From Batrachochytrium dendrobatidis JAM81 (taxonomy: Eukaryota; Chytridiomycota; Chytridiomycetes; Rhizophydiales), in NCBI RefSeq assembly GCF_000203795.2, contig NW_006281103.1, positions 1,290,047 through 1,354,046 on the forward strand: a stretch of DNA of 64,000 nt. The letters are read 5' to 3'. Shown one piece after another: positions 35,683 through 47,933 of this stretch. Within the stretch, counting starts at the first letter, position 1, and the number at the start of each line of letters is the position of its first letter. Under the pieces are notes generated by a model. It saw only the letters and a list, made by a program, of their open reading frames with translations. It was not told the DNA's origin and ran no database searches. Made by a program: the position numbers and the translations under genes.

Positions 35683-38600
35683 ATGTCATTTTATCCTTAT
35701 AGTCAGCCAAAATGGACAGCAACTGCTTCTACAAACACTGCAACGAATAGCACGACTGATGATGATAATCTTAATATTCATCAAGTAACCGATTCGCTTT
35801 GGGATACTCCTGTTCATTCTTCACAAAATGCCATGTTAGTCTTTGTTGTTAATGCTCACTTTAAATATAAATGCTAGCTCATTGGAATGATTATTCAAGT
35901 GTAAATGCTAACATGAATGGTTCATTGAAATATAGTGCTATTGCAAAAACTGCACCAAAATCATACCCATCACAGGGCTTTGAAGTCATAACAGAAAGCA
36001 CTCCTTTATTACAACCACCGGAAGATGGATGCGACAGTTGCACACACTGCAGTTGTCTTCATTGCAATTGTAGATTCATTACTGAGCAACAACTTCGAGG
36101 GTTTCACATTTTTAGTATTTGTGTAGAAGTCGCTGACCGTCATTTACCTGCTGCTGATTTGGCTTCTCATTTATCTGCTTCCATATCACACAATGCAATG
36201 TCATGTGTTTTGTCATCATCGTTGGATCGTCAGCAAGCATGGCGACAACGAAAAACATTCCAATCTGATATATTGAGATGTCTGATACAGGTGCTTCCAC
36301 AACTACGAAGCGTTACTCTCTCTTCAAACGATCCAAGAGCTGGTCCATTGATTTATTTGGACATTGTATTAAAAACTGCTCCATCAAATGAGTCCAACGC
36401 TTTAATGAAACAGGCATTGTTGGATGATGGTCATCGATCCGTTTATCTGGGTGAAGAAATTCCTAGTTTTGAAGCCGTCACAACCCCTGCATTGCTAAAC
36501 ACTCGTACTATGAAAACTATATTGGTCATGCAGGGATTGACCTGCTCGTCGTGTGTGCGAAATGTTTACGATATATTGGTCAAAACTCCTGGCGTGTTTA
36601 AAGCTTTGGTCACTTTACGACCTTGTGTTGCAACAGTACATCATCACTATGCGCAGGTATTCTCTGGTACTCTAATTCAGCGCATTGAAAGTCTTGGTTA
36701 TCAAGTTATCGATTCTCATACAATCCCTGTCAACTCAATACGCGATGATCATACCACCAGTGATTCGGTGCTGCCTGTTGCTTCTCCGATTTTAAAACGA
36801 CTGACATTGACTGTTTCTGGAATGACTTGTGCATCCTGTGTCAATTCTATCCAAAACATGATCCAAACTGTAACGGGTGTTGTTTCCGAGTCGGTTGTTG
36901 TTACGTTATTTCCTCAACAGGTTGTTTTGGTTCATGATCCAAATAAGATTGGAATGGAGCAGATTGCGCAGGTGATTGAAGAGGCAGGTTTTGATGTTAT
37001 CGAGAAAACATCACTGCCATATGTTGCAGCTGGAGAGCTTGCAAGCTCTTCATCTATTGCTCGAACATTAGTCAAGGTGGAGGGAATGACATGTTCATCG
37101 TGTGTTGCTTCGATTGAAACGGCTCTTTCAAATCAGCCTGGTGTGCACTCATCTACAGTCAATCTGATCACAAAACAGGCCATTATTGAACACGATGCCT
37201 CGGTTATTGGAGTACGCGATCTCATCAGTTTTGTCAACGACATTGGATTCGATGCAGAGTTGTATTCGAGCCAAAACAATACTTCACATTCTGGCGGAAT
37301 AGCCACCTCTGAAGACAGAGAGTTGAAGCAGTATTTTTACGAGACAACCATTGCATCGATATTTACTCTTCCAGCATTTTTTGTATCCATGGTTGTAATG
37401 ATGGTATTTCCTCATGATCATCCAGTAAGCATGTTTTTCATGCAGCATCTTATTCCCGGCGTCACTGTTGAGGATTTTGTCATGTTGATGCTGGCCACAC
37501 CTGTTCAGTTTATACTGGGGTATCGCTTTTATAGAGGTGCATACAAATCCGTGGTTAAACTCGGTACTGCCAACGTGAGTAATACAATACTATGATTTAA
37601 GCTGATGTTTCAATGACTAAATGTAATGCCTTTTAATTGAATGTTCACGTCATTTAGATGGATGTTTTGGTTGCACTTGGAACCAGTGCTGCCTACTTTT
37701 TTTCTGTCTATGCAATGATGCTTAATGCAATGGCCAAGCGACATAACTTGGATCAGTTTTTTGAAACTTCTATTTTTCTGATTTTTTTTATTCTTTTGGG
37801 GAAATACATGGAGACGTTGGCAAAAGGTAATTGGATTGAATCTGTTTTATGCAGATTGACATGTCGGTATGTATAGTTTCTAATCCTGATGATGTTAGGC
37901 AGAACTTCAGAGGCTATTTCACAGCTTATGTCGCTTACTCCCGACACGGTCATTTTAGTACACTTGGATGAAGTCAATCCCAACAGTATTATTAGTGAGT
38001 CGGAGATTGATCTTGGTCTTGCCCAGGTTGGTGATGTGTTGAAAGTTGTCGCTGGTGGTCGGTTTCCATGTGATGGTATCATTGTTTGTGGAACATCGTT
38101 TATTGATGAAAGCATGCTCACGGGTGAGCCTGTTGCTGTTTCAAAGACAGTTGGTGATGAGGTACTCGGTGGTACAGTGAACAAATCGGCAATGATACTT
38201 ATGAAAGTAGTAAAAGTAGGCACAGATACCGCTCTAGCGCGGATTGTCAAGCTTGTAGAGGACGCACAATCATGTAAAGCTCCTATTCAAGCATTTGCGG
38301 ATCGTATCTCGGCGATATTTGTTCCAGGTGTTTTGATTGTTGCGATGATAACGCTATTAGTTTGGTCAACTGCTGTTTTGTCTGGAGCTGTACCTAAAAC
38401 TTGGATACCACCGTCGCGATCACCTATGCTTTTTGCTGTCGAGTTTGCAATTTCTGTTCTAGTTATAGCGTGTCCTTGTGCATTGGGTCTGGCTACGCCC
38501 ACTGCGGTAATGGTTGGTACTGGTGTTGCAGCGAAATTTGGTATATTAGTCAAAGGAGGTGGTGCAGCACTTGAGATGGCACACAAGGTTACTGCTATTG

Positions 38601-39789
38601 CATTTGATAAAACAGGAACTTTGACATATGGACACCCAACAGTTACAGATGTCAAGACCACTGCAGCTCTTGATGGGTTTCGGCATGTTTTGCCAACAGA
38701 CAATGACTTTTGGTCGATGCTGTTTACTATGGAATCTGCATCTGACCATCCACTTGCCAATGCTGTGTGTGCATTTATTAAATCCGATCATGCAGACACA
38801 ATCAATGAAGCCAATCGACATCCAGGATATGTGGTTGCAGATATAGCGGAAGTTGCAGGTCGCGGTCTTTCTGCACTACTGAAACCAACGGATCCAAGCG
38901 AGCAAACATTTCGCATTGTTGTAGGAAACGAAAGATGGATGCGAGAACATACTTGCTATGATAACCCAGAGCAGATATCCGAAGTGACGTACAGATGGCA
39001 GCAACTTGGAAAATCGATTGTCATGATTGGAGCCGCACCCGAACCATCGGGAGAAACACCACTATCGGTTGTCAATGCACCATCAATGCAGATGCGAGGA
39101 AGATTGTTGGCTGTGCTAGCCATAGCAGATCCAGTAAGATTCGAATCAGCAAGTGTGATTGTTGCATTGGAGAAACGGGGGATCGAAGTCTGGATGGTAA
39201 CAGGGGACAACGATACCACAGCAAGAGCAATTGGTGCACAACTTGGAATCAGTCCAAATCGTATAATGAGTCATGTGTTACCGGGAGAAAAGGCTGAGAA
39301 AATCAAACATCTTCAAGCAATGCAAGTTCGAGATGGACGCGGAGGAAAGGTAGCCATGGCAGGCGATGGGATCAATGATTCGGTAGCACTAGCTCAGGCG
39401 GATGTTGGGTAATTCTATGTGCTGAAACTATCACTTTACACAATATACTAACCAGATTTGACTGTAATAGAATTGCGATTGGAGCAGGTTCTGACATTGC
39501 TATAGAAGCAGCACAAGTTGTGCTTGTGAAATCCGATCTACGCGATGTGTTGATTCTAATTGATATTTCTCGTAAAACATTCAACCGAATCCGACTCAAC
39601 TTTGCATGGGCTTTAGGGTATAACTTGATGGGTGTACCAATAGCTGCTGGAATACTATATCCATTCATGCATGTTGCACTTGCGCCATGGGTAGCAGGAT
39701 TAGCTATGGCACTAAGCTCAGTATCGGTGGTTGTGAGTTCATTGATGCTCAAGAATTTCAAGCCTGACAATATAGCTACACAAAATTGA
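35683..39789 (+). CDS. CCC2: Copper-transporting P1B-type ATPase
   Basis: ATP-driven copper exporter of the secretory pathway (ATP7/Ccc2 type), loading cuproenzymes and detoxifying copper. Exons 35683-35834, 35900-37574, 37658-37826, 37899-39408 and 39471-39789 give 1274 residues. The N-terminus has three HMA domains with C-x-x-C sites (GLTCSSC, GMTCASC, GMTCSSC), preceded by an extra Cys/His patch [14 protein letters not shown]. Transport core: TGEPVAV (actuator), [14 protein letters not shown] with the CPC ion site, [11 protein letters not shown] (phosphorylated Asp), [14 protein letters not shown] and [16 protein letters not shown]. All catalytic residues are intact. The final splice completes the [14 protein letters not shown] helix. 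Confidence 0.96.
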
Positions 39790-40070
39790 CATTAGCTTGA
39801 ATCGTTGCAACTGGTGATAAAGGTCATGCTAAAGAAGAATAAAAATCAAATCAAAATGTCAGCAATCGTTATTCTTGATGTTCACAAATTGGTAGATTTA
39901 AATGGCGAGAATATCCTCGATCGTGTCTTGTGCACAACGACAATCTGACTTGTTGAATCGACAGAATGGTTTTAAAACAATGAAATCGAGTTGTTGAAAT
40001 ATAAATATTTCTTGTTCTCGTTGTCGATAGCCGTGACAATCAGATTGTGTAATTCGGCTTGGTGACTGCA

Positions 40071-43000
40071 ATGTCTGATCGTTCTGCATTAAAACGAACC
40101 GTGGATTCTACTTTGGCTGAAGACTCCACTGCTGTACTAGATATTTCTCCATGTACAAAGCGACAGCAATATGTTTGTTCTCTTCTGCCTCGACTTGATC
40201 AGTCATTCATCTCTACTCAACATTCAAGACAATTTATTCAAGAACCTTCAACGTCTGCAAACCCATCAACTCCAATTACTGCTATTCATCAACATTATAC
40301 ACAATACAGAGAAGAGATTGATCGACTATTTACGGCTTTGTCTGAGCCATGTTCAATCCCAGAGTTAGAATTGGTCGACTTGCACTCGTTTGAATCAAAC
40401 CATCTTTCAAATCAAATATACAATCTGATTCAAAAGGAAAATGTTGTTGTTGCTCTACCACCTAATATCAACAAGGTGCTTAAAACTTGCATGTCTGGAT
40501 TCGTTGGTGTCGTCTTGTTGATCAGCTATGAAAGTAATATTCTAACTTTGTTGTTGGGATTTACATTAGACAATTTTGAGTTTGTCGGTCATTGAACTCT
40601 TCAACTCTCTGCAGTGGAATAACAATAATCCAGTTAAGATTCTTGAATTACTGGCACGATTTATATACTAGTGAATATTTCAAAGTCGTATTCATGAAAT
40701 GGAACATTTGTCACTTCAAAAGACTGGCTGAATATTCGTTGCGTATTCTTACAATTGATTTGAATATACATTTCCAATCGATACAGCTTCCATCATATGA
40801 TATAACCAAACTATAAACATTCGTTTATTAGTGTTTTATTTTGCATGAATATGGCTGTAATACCATCAGATTGCTTATGTGTCACTTTTAATCTTTAGAT
40901 CTACAAAACTAGCGTTATACTGGTTCCTTCAAGTTGCTCAGTAATCAAAAAAACTCAGTTTATAAACACTCACTCCAAGCTACATACTAATTACACGGAA
41001 GATATCAACATCGTGGAGGATTTACAGGTAAAGTTGAGCTTTTGATTTTACTACAAAAACGACTTGTTATTTCCGTTTAGCAAATCACTCATTTGTGGAT
41101 ACTTGGTTGAATAAAAAGACTGAATTTTGGACGAAAAAACCGATTCAAGCAGACATTGTTGTCATGACTGCTAGCACCTTGATGCATTTGCTAAACAAGA
41201 AATATGTATTGATGAGCGAGGTACTTTAGTGGATGCATCTCGTTTAAATCTCGTAATCATGCTTACTAACTTGCAAGATATTGTGGAATATTCGACTTTT
41301 ATAGTTTAATCTGGTAGTGTTTGATGAATGTCATTCTATTTGTAGTGATCAGTCACACAGATTATTTTTGCACACATATTGGACATTCAATGCCAAAAAT
41401 ATATCATGGCGAACACTGGGTGTCACTTCTTTATCCAATTTCAACAAGGACAATTTATGCGACTCGCTATGGTAATATTCCCAATCCATCATTCAATACT
41501 TTTTGGTGAATCTTGATACTAATGCGTGTGGTTTCCATTTTATAGTGAGTTGCAAAATAAGCTGCTTTCAAAAGCAGTGGTCTCTAATATGCAAGGAGAT
41601 ATTTGCCTTTTTAAACCCCCGCCTACTGAAACAGTGGTTTACTTTGATGCTAGTCTCTCACAGTCTATGCCACATATTTATGACGACATTCACAAAAAAT
41701 GTCCAGAGCTTGCTCAAGATCTTTATTGCCAGTTGAATGTGTTGTCAGAATTATGCAATCTGTTTGGTTCATGGTGTGTTGAAAGGCTACTTGATATGAC
41801 CATTCTTTGGTATTTGCGCAAGTTGAAATGTGCTGCACTTTTTAAAACTTCAATGCCAGTTCATGATTCAAGTCTTACATCTTGCCATAACCAAAAAAAT
41901 GACAGTTTTTTTGAGTGTAATCTTGGTAAGTAGATTTATTATACAGTGTTATAAATGTAATACTTTTATTTTAACCAACTACGATTGCTTTATAAATCCT
42001 CATCAACTTTAGACTGCTCCAAAGCGGTTTTATATTTCGATACCCGAGATATCATTTCACAAGCCGAATTGCTAGACGATCCACTTTTTTCTAACCCACT
42101 TTGGAAAACCAAGTTAAATAGCCGATCAGATAGAATTGTCAAGTTTTGTACAGACCATATAGTTTCAAGCAAGTTTGGACTAAAGCATAATCTCATTTTG
42201 CCTTGCACGGTATCCTCCAAATTTCAATCTTTGGTGGATATTTTAAATTGGCTCAGTACTATACCAAAAGCATGCGGTATTGTGATGATGAAAATGACAT
42301 CTCATATCAAAATTATACAGTTCATGATTGCATCACATCCAAATTTGATTGTGTTGAAGCCTCTGGTGTTGAACGAACCTTTAGGAATGGATACATCCGA
42401 CAATTCTATATCAATTGACGCGTTTCGGAAAGGCAATTGTAATTTGCTAATCACCACATGGGTAATCAAGTTTCATTATATATTACAAGTGCTGATGCTT
42501 TTTATTTATTGGTTTAGAATATTTGGTAACCATATCCAGTGTTTTATTTTAGATTCCCGAGGAAATATGTGATATCACACCTATACACGTAGTAATACAA
42601 TATGATGCAGATATGCAAGTATCTGACTATAAGCAATATCAGAAAAGGCAGTGTTTTTCTGAATCACAATTTATTGTGCTAATGGGAAAGAGTGCAAAAG
42701 ACGAGCCAAACTGCTTTATGGACATACAACAAAAGGAGTCTCAAATGCATGCGATGCCCATTCAATTATTATTAGATGATCATCAGCAGGCCGTATCATC
42801 AAAGCTGAGATGCGATCAAGTGACAGGAATGTCTCTTGAATCTACCCTTGATTCCATATCAAGTCCCTTCTCAGAGTCTCCACTTGTCGCACCTTGCTCG
42901 CCAACATACCACCATCGTGAAACTCTTGATACTTTTACAAGTGAGAGCCTTTCCCAAGATATCACATACGAAATACCAAACTCTAATAGTGTCATCAGGT

Positions 43001-46000
43001 TGGCCGACTCGATTAGAATACTTCACGAGTATTGTGCAACACTCACTGTAAATAATGTGCAGTACAAGCCCCAGTATCGATATATGCAGAGTAAATCACT
43101 TTTATTCTATGTAGAGATCGTTATGCCAGATTATATTCGCCAAGAATGTCAAAAAACCATTGGACCTGAAAATGTTTCAAAAAAAATAGCAAAGCGTATG
43201 GCTGCTTTAAAGCTTGTAAAGCAATTGCATCTCTGTGGTGAGCTGGATAAATTTCTTGAAAAGTCTAATGTGACTGCATTGGCAAAAACTCGCAAAAAAA
43301 TGCATGATCAGGTTGAGCCAGCTTCGATTACACCTTCATTTGGATCTTTTGACATATTTCCGCTAAATATTCCTACTGTTTTTGATTGCACTTGGACTGT
43401 GGATGCATGTGCCTGGCTAAGTATTATTATTATCCGAACAGACAGCAGTAGACCGGTAAAACTTACTAAACAGAATGACGTGATTTGTGCATCTGCTAAA
43501 GCTTTTAAAGAATCTCTTGAAGCCTCTTCAGCAATTCAACACACCTCGAATTTACCAACAATCACCGACATTCCACTGCAGATTGGAATTGTGACGTGTG
43601 GAAAAGACAATGCGCAAACAGAATTTCTTGACTTGGATTTTCATGGAGAGTCTAAACAGATCCAAATATTAACTTTGGAGCATCAGTTTAAACTTACTTT
43701 GAAGAATATTGCCAGTTTTAAAAAATATCATTTTCATGTATTTTCTGGTATATTGCGTAGCTCATTTGATGAAGCCTCTGACTGGGGAATGCTTTGTGTT
43801 CCTATTGATATTTCTGTTGTAACGTCTTTGGCTTTTAATCCGTTAACCACACTGGCAGACAATGTGATTGACTGGGATGAACTCAAGTTTAGCAAGCATT
43901 GCGACAACATTAATGTAATGGATATAATGTGCGATCCGCTTGAACCTTTTACAGGGCATTGTGATATGGTTCTGTTTGATCGTCTGCAGTACTCGCGTAA
44001 ATATACAGTGCTGGATGTCTGCTACGATAAAAATCCATCTACCGTTATTCCAAAGATGTTCAAGTTTAATACGGTAAAGTCGTACTATATGAATCAGCTC
44101 AAATATCAAGACACAATCAAGGACGATCAGCCTTTAATTCGAGGTTTGAGTATCCCACCTCCAGTACAAACCAAACAGCTACGTTTGGTGAATCACGAAG
44201 CATATTTGCTTCCGCAATTTCTTGGCGTATATCCCATAAAGCGAACTCATCTACATCAGGCTCTTGTGTTGCCACTGATTACTCAAAAAATATGGCATTA
44301 TTTTCTTGCTAGAGATATCAAGTACGGATATGGGTTGACTTTAGCAAACCAAGCCTTCACAGGGTCTCAATTCAGTGCAACCCCAAAACTTCTTCAAATA
44401 GCCACCACATCAAGTGCATCTAATATGGGATACAGCTACGAACGCCTTGAAACGCTTGGAGATAGTTTCCTCAAAATTCATCAATCCCTTCATTTGTTTT
44501 GCCGCAATCCATTTAAAAATGAAGGATGGATGACACAACAGCGAATCAAAATCGAAAAAAATCAAGTATTACATCAGAAAGCCTTGGATGCAGGGTTGCA
44601 ACATTTTATTTTAACCAAACCACTGACAAAAAGAAATTGGGTTCCACCAGCAAAAAATATAAGATTAAATCAGGAGATATCCAACAAGACGTTAGCGGGC
44701 TCGATCGAAGCCGTGATTGGGGCTTGCGTGGAGGAAGGTGGTGTTGAACAGGCTGCACTGGCTGTAAGTCGACTTCTCAGTGACGAGTACGAAACAGATT
44801 GGTCAAATTATCATCATGATTTGTACACTAGTATTCAAGCATCCCCGTCATCCACTGATTACTATGAATCTGTAGTGCATGTCGATCCGATTGCTACCAA
44901 ACAGATTGAAGAGCAGATTGGCTACACATTCCGTGACAAAACTTTGCTGTGGGAAGCTTTGACGCATTCAGGAACGGGAAAACTGGGTAGCATGTTTCAA
45001 CGGCTTGAATTTTTAGGAGATGCAGTGCTTTCTTACCTTGCAATGCAACATTTGTATAAAATTACACCACCGTTGAATCCAGGTGGATTATCAAAACTTC
45101 GCGCTGAGCTTGTTTGCAATCAATTTCTGGCATGTGTGTCGATTCAAATTGGGTTGGTAAAGTATATACGCCATACAGATATGACTATGGAAGCAGCAAT
45201 CGGGCGGTTTACTGCATGGGTTCAAGGCTATCTCGCATCTGAATCATCTACTCCATTACCAATATCGACGTCAGCTACTCAAATTGCCTCTGCTCGATTG
45301 TTTTGGAACAAGGGAAATACAGCACCAAAAACTGCAGGTGATGTTTACGAGTCCATGCTAGGTGCTGTATTTGTAGATTCTCAATTTGATATACACTGCG
45401 TGCAAAGCATGTTTGACATCACAGTGATCTCACCTTGGTGGTGGCGATTCACATCGCTGTTTGGTGGAGAATCAATGATATACGAAAACCCAGTTGCTGA
45501 ATTGCGAACCTTGTCCTATTCATTGTTTAAATGTGTCAAGATAGATTACACGTATGTTTTTTGTCGGGTAAATTTGACAACTACAAATCTATTGTCTGCA
45601 TTTCTGTTGAATACAATTGCCAAAAAATACTGAAATCCAACTATTTTTAAAAACAAAACATTCAGATATGAATATGGTCTACATGGAGGTACTACCGCAA
45701 CTATCACGTATCACAACATGGTATTGGCTCAATGTCTCGGCACTGGGCAACGCGATGCCAAAAAAGCAGCGGCATGTACAGCCGTCGAGTATGTCAATAC
45801 GCATAAAGACGAGCTAAAAGACTTGTGCGATTGTGCACATCAGCAAAAACAGGAGTCCACAGAGACAAAAGTATATGCAGCCGATAGCATCATTTGTTTT
45901 GATTCAGACAAGGACAAGCCGACACGGTCTAATAAGGAATCGGCTCGGCTTTCTATCGAGTATGCAACAACTACTGATCAACAAGATCCGGCAAGTGATT

Positions 46001-46071
46001 GGGGTGAGTCTGTTGATCAAGCAACACATGCACCACTTGAATCTATTGCAGTTTCACCCGATACTTTGTAA
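40071..46071 (+). CDS. DCL: Dicer-like ribonuclease with degenerate helicase domain
   Basis: Double-stranded RNA processing enzyme of RNA silencing. The 5' half is split into many exons (40071 to about 40.53 kb; 40899-41037; others to 42.47 kb); the rest is one exon to 45551 plus a final exon 45666-46071. Helicase region: VVVALPPNINKV replaces the Walker A; ADIVVMTASTLMHLLN and VVFDECHS (motif II) are kept; the last helicase motif reads DYKQYQKRQCF. Then come the dimerisation domain (SIRILHEYCATL), a PAZ-like segment (YYMNQLKYQDTIKDDQPLI), RNase IIIa (YSYERLETLGDSFLK), RNase IIIb (FQRLEFLGDAVLSY, AGDVYESMLGAVFVDS) and a C-terminal dsRBD (GTGQRDAKKAAACTAVEY). Both RNase III sites look intact. 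The first splice donor is ambiguous. Intron 1 holds a dispersed element. Confidence 0.9.
40672..40865 (+). repeat. Dispersed inverted-terminal element, short copy in Dicer intron 1
   Basis: Left end GTCGTATTCATGAAATGGAA, internal ACTGGCTGAATATTCGTTG, right end TTTTATTTTGCATGAATATG. Only about 190 bases: the middle of the longer copies is missing. Confidence 0.75.
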
Positions 46072-46206
46072 TGCACGAGTCGAAGCATGTTGAAGGCTTA
46101 TCGTGCAGTAATGATTGCGCATCCATCCACACTGCAATAGAGATCCACTCCACAACTGCAACCATAGTAATGAACCAGTCTAATTATAATCTTGAAATAT
46201 CGAGAA

Positions 46207-46842
46207 TTAATATATTGCAGCTTGACCAAATTTGTAATCGTCATCATCCATCATATCTGCTGCAGAATAACTGGATGAGCCAATATTAGCAACACATCCT
46301 CGAGTCTTGCTTTTAGGAGTCGAGTTGGATACTATAGTCTTGGATACCTTTCCTGCTTTCTTGGAGCGTAATACAGCTTTAGTCTTTCCAGCAGCAGTGG
46401 GTTTATCACCTAACCGGTCAATAAGCCGCTTGCCAAGACGATTCTCAATTGGACCTGGTTTGGGTCCAAGACGCTTTACAAGGGGTTTGACCACTGAAAT
46501 GGTCTTGGATGCTTTAGTACGACCATTACTTTGCTTGGTCATCATACTAGCAGCAGAATTGGACATTTTATGACCAGTCTGTTGTTGCTGCTTCAAGAGA
46601 GTTGCAGCAGTCTTTGCATCAAGTCTTTTGTTGGAAGTGGATGGCTCAAGTCTTTTCTGAACAGTTGTAGAGGATGATGGATGAACTGCTCGAGTCTTGG
46701 CAGCAACAGCTCTATCCCTTTCAATCAATGCAAACCTTGAGGCGAATGCAGCATGAGCATCGTTAATACAAACCATTTACACGTAGCAATGGCTGAATAC
46801 TATCATTCTAGCCAACACTACTTACCGCTCAGCCAATGTCAT
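46207..46842 (-). CDS. Small basic nuclear-type protein, unknown family
   Basis: Two exons, 46842-46826 and 46735-46207, separated by a 90-base intron. The 17-base first exon changes the start to MTLAERFALIERDRAV, replacing an unlikely longer leader. About 180 residues, rich in Lys, Arg, Ser and Thr, with a core KRLGPKPGPIENRLGKRLID and an acidic tail DMMDDDDYKFGQ. The composition suggests an RNA- or chromatin-associated protein; I do not recognise the family. It is convergent with the Dicer gene, with only about 135 bases between stops. Confidence 0.6.
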
Positions 46843-46937
46843 GATAATATATCGACAAGATCTGAGCCAACTTCAAACTTTATTTAATCATTCTGCATAT
46901 TGGATGATATGCCAAGGAATTCAGTTCAATATAAGCC

Positions 46938-47649
46938 TCAACAGTTCCATGAAGTTCCCGAAACACTATTCCATCCCAACTGTGCTCCATACGCTGTATT
47001 AATCTGGCATGCTGCCGAATTGAATGTTGTCAGCGCATTTTGGGTTGCAGTCTGTAGATACAGCGCATTGGCATGTGCTGCAGCTTGCTGATTAGCAGCG
47101 GCTATATTATTCCAAATAGCCTGATTCTATAATGGGTTTACATGTTAATATTTAGAATAGTAACTCACAACCCTTCGAGTTTAAAGTTACCTGAAGTGCG
47201 AGATTTTGCTGCAGAGCAATCATTGCATTATAATAATTGCTATCGTTGTCCCAATAAGTAGACAAACAGCCGGCATTCCACAAAACATTTCCATAACTAG
47301 CCAGATTGGTATTCCAGTTCTGCCACTGAGCCCAGTATACAGATGGATCAACCACTGGTGCCGCGGCTGCACCACCAACAGCATTGGCCGAAGCAATAGC
47401 TACGCCATTGGTTGCTATGGCAGTAGCAGTGGCCTGAACTTGTGCTTGAATGGCTGTTTGTTGTTGCTGCATGGTGGTATGAAACTGCATCGCAGCAGTC
47501 CCATATTGATCAAGAGTGTATGGACAACCTGTGCCCAAATCGCGTTTCTCAGTCGTGTAACCCATAGTAGTATAAGATGGAATGGCTGCTGCGATCTGCA
47601 CCATCACTGCAGTTATAATAGTAAACAGATACATTTTATAAATAGCCAA
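46938..47649 (-). CDS. Small secreted protein, Ala/Gln/Asn-rich
   Basis: Signal peptide at the N-terminus (MYLFTIITAVMVQIAAAIPS, preceded by an optional MAIYK). A possible dibasic KR site follows (TTEKRDLGTGC). The mature part is rich in Ala, Gln and Trp-Asn pairs (YWAQWQNWNTNLASYGNVLW). A second exon (47126-46938), joined across a 64-base intron, adds NQAIWNNIAAANQQAAAHAN and ends GWNSVSGTSWNC. Four cysteines are visible. A TATAAAA box lies 33-48 bases before the possible starts. About 215 residues. No family recognised; the next gene upstream is also a secreted, lineage-specific protein. Confidence 0.7.
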
Positions 47650-47681
47650 GATTGGTTGATCAATAAAGATAGTGTATTGGC

Positions 47682-47688
47682 TTTTATA
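47682..47688 (-). promoter_or_regulatory. TATA box of small secreted protein gene
   Basis: TATAAAA on the minus strand at a distance suited to a start at 47634 or 47649. Confidence 0.5.
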
Positions 47689-47933
47689 TTCCTCAACTGC
47701 AAGGTTTTATTCCCACATTCGAATCAAATACAGCTTTACAATCCATTCCAACAAATAATAAAATAGCTTAAACATCCTTCAAGTCAATATTACAAATTCA
47801 CATACATGCAAGTTGAGTTTATTGTGTCAAAGTGTGAACAGAATTGCAAAAATATATCAAGCATGGGAAAATTCCCGGTCTGGATATAATAAGCTTTTTA
47901 GGTGTGCTAACAAAAAATGGGTAGATTCAATTA

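Noticed and set aside
37753..38250. 165-codon minus-strand frame
   Set aside because: Antisense to conserved copper ATPase domains.
41830..42012. Short alternative frame in the Dicer 5' half
   Set aside because: Conflicts with the helicase reading frame; no support.
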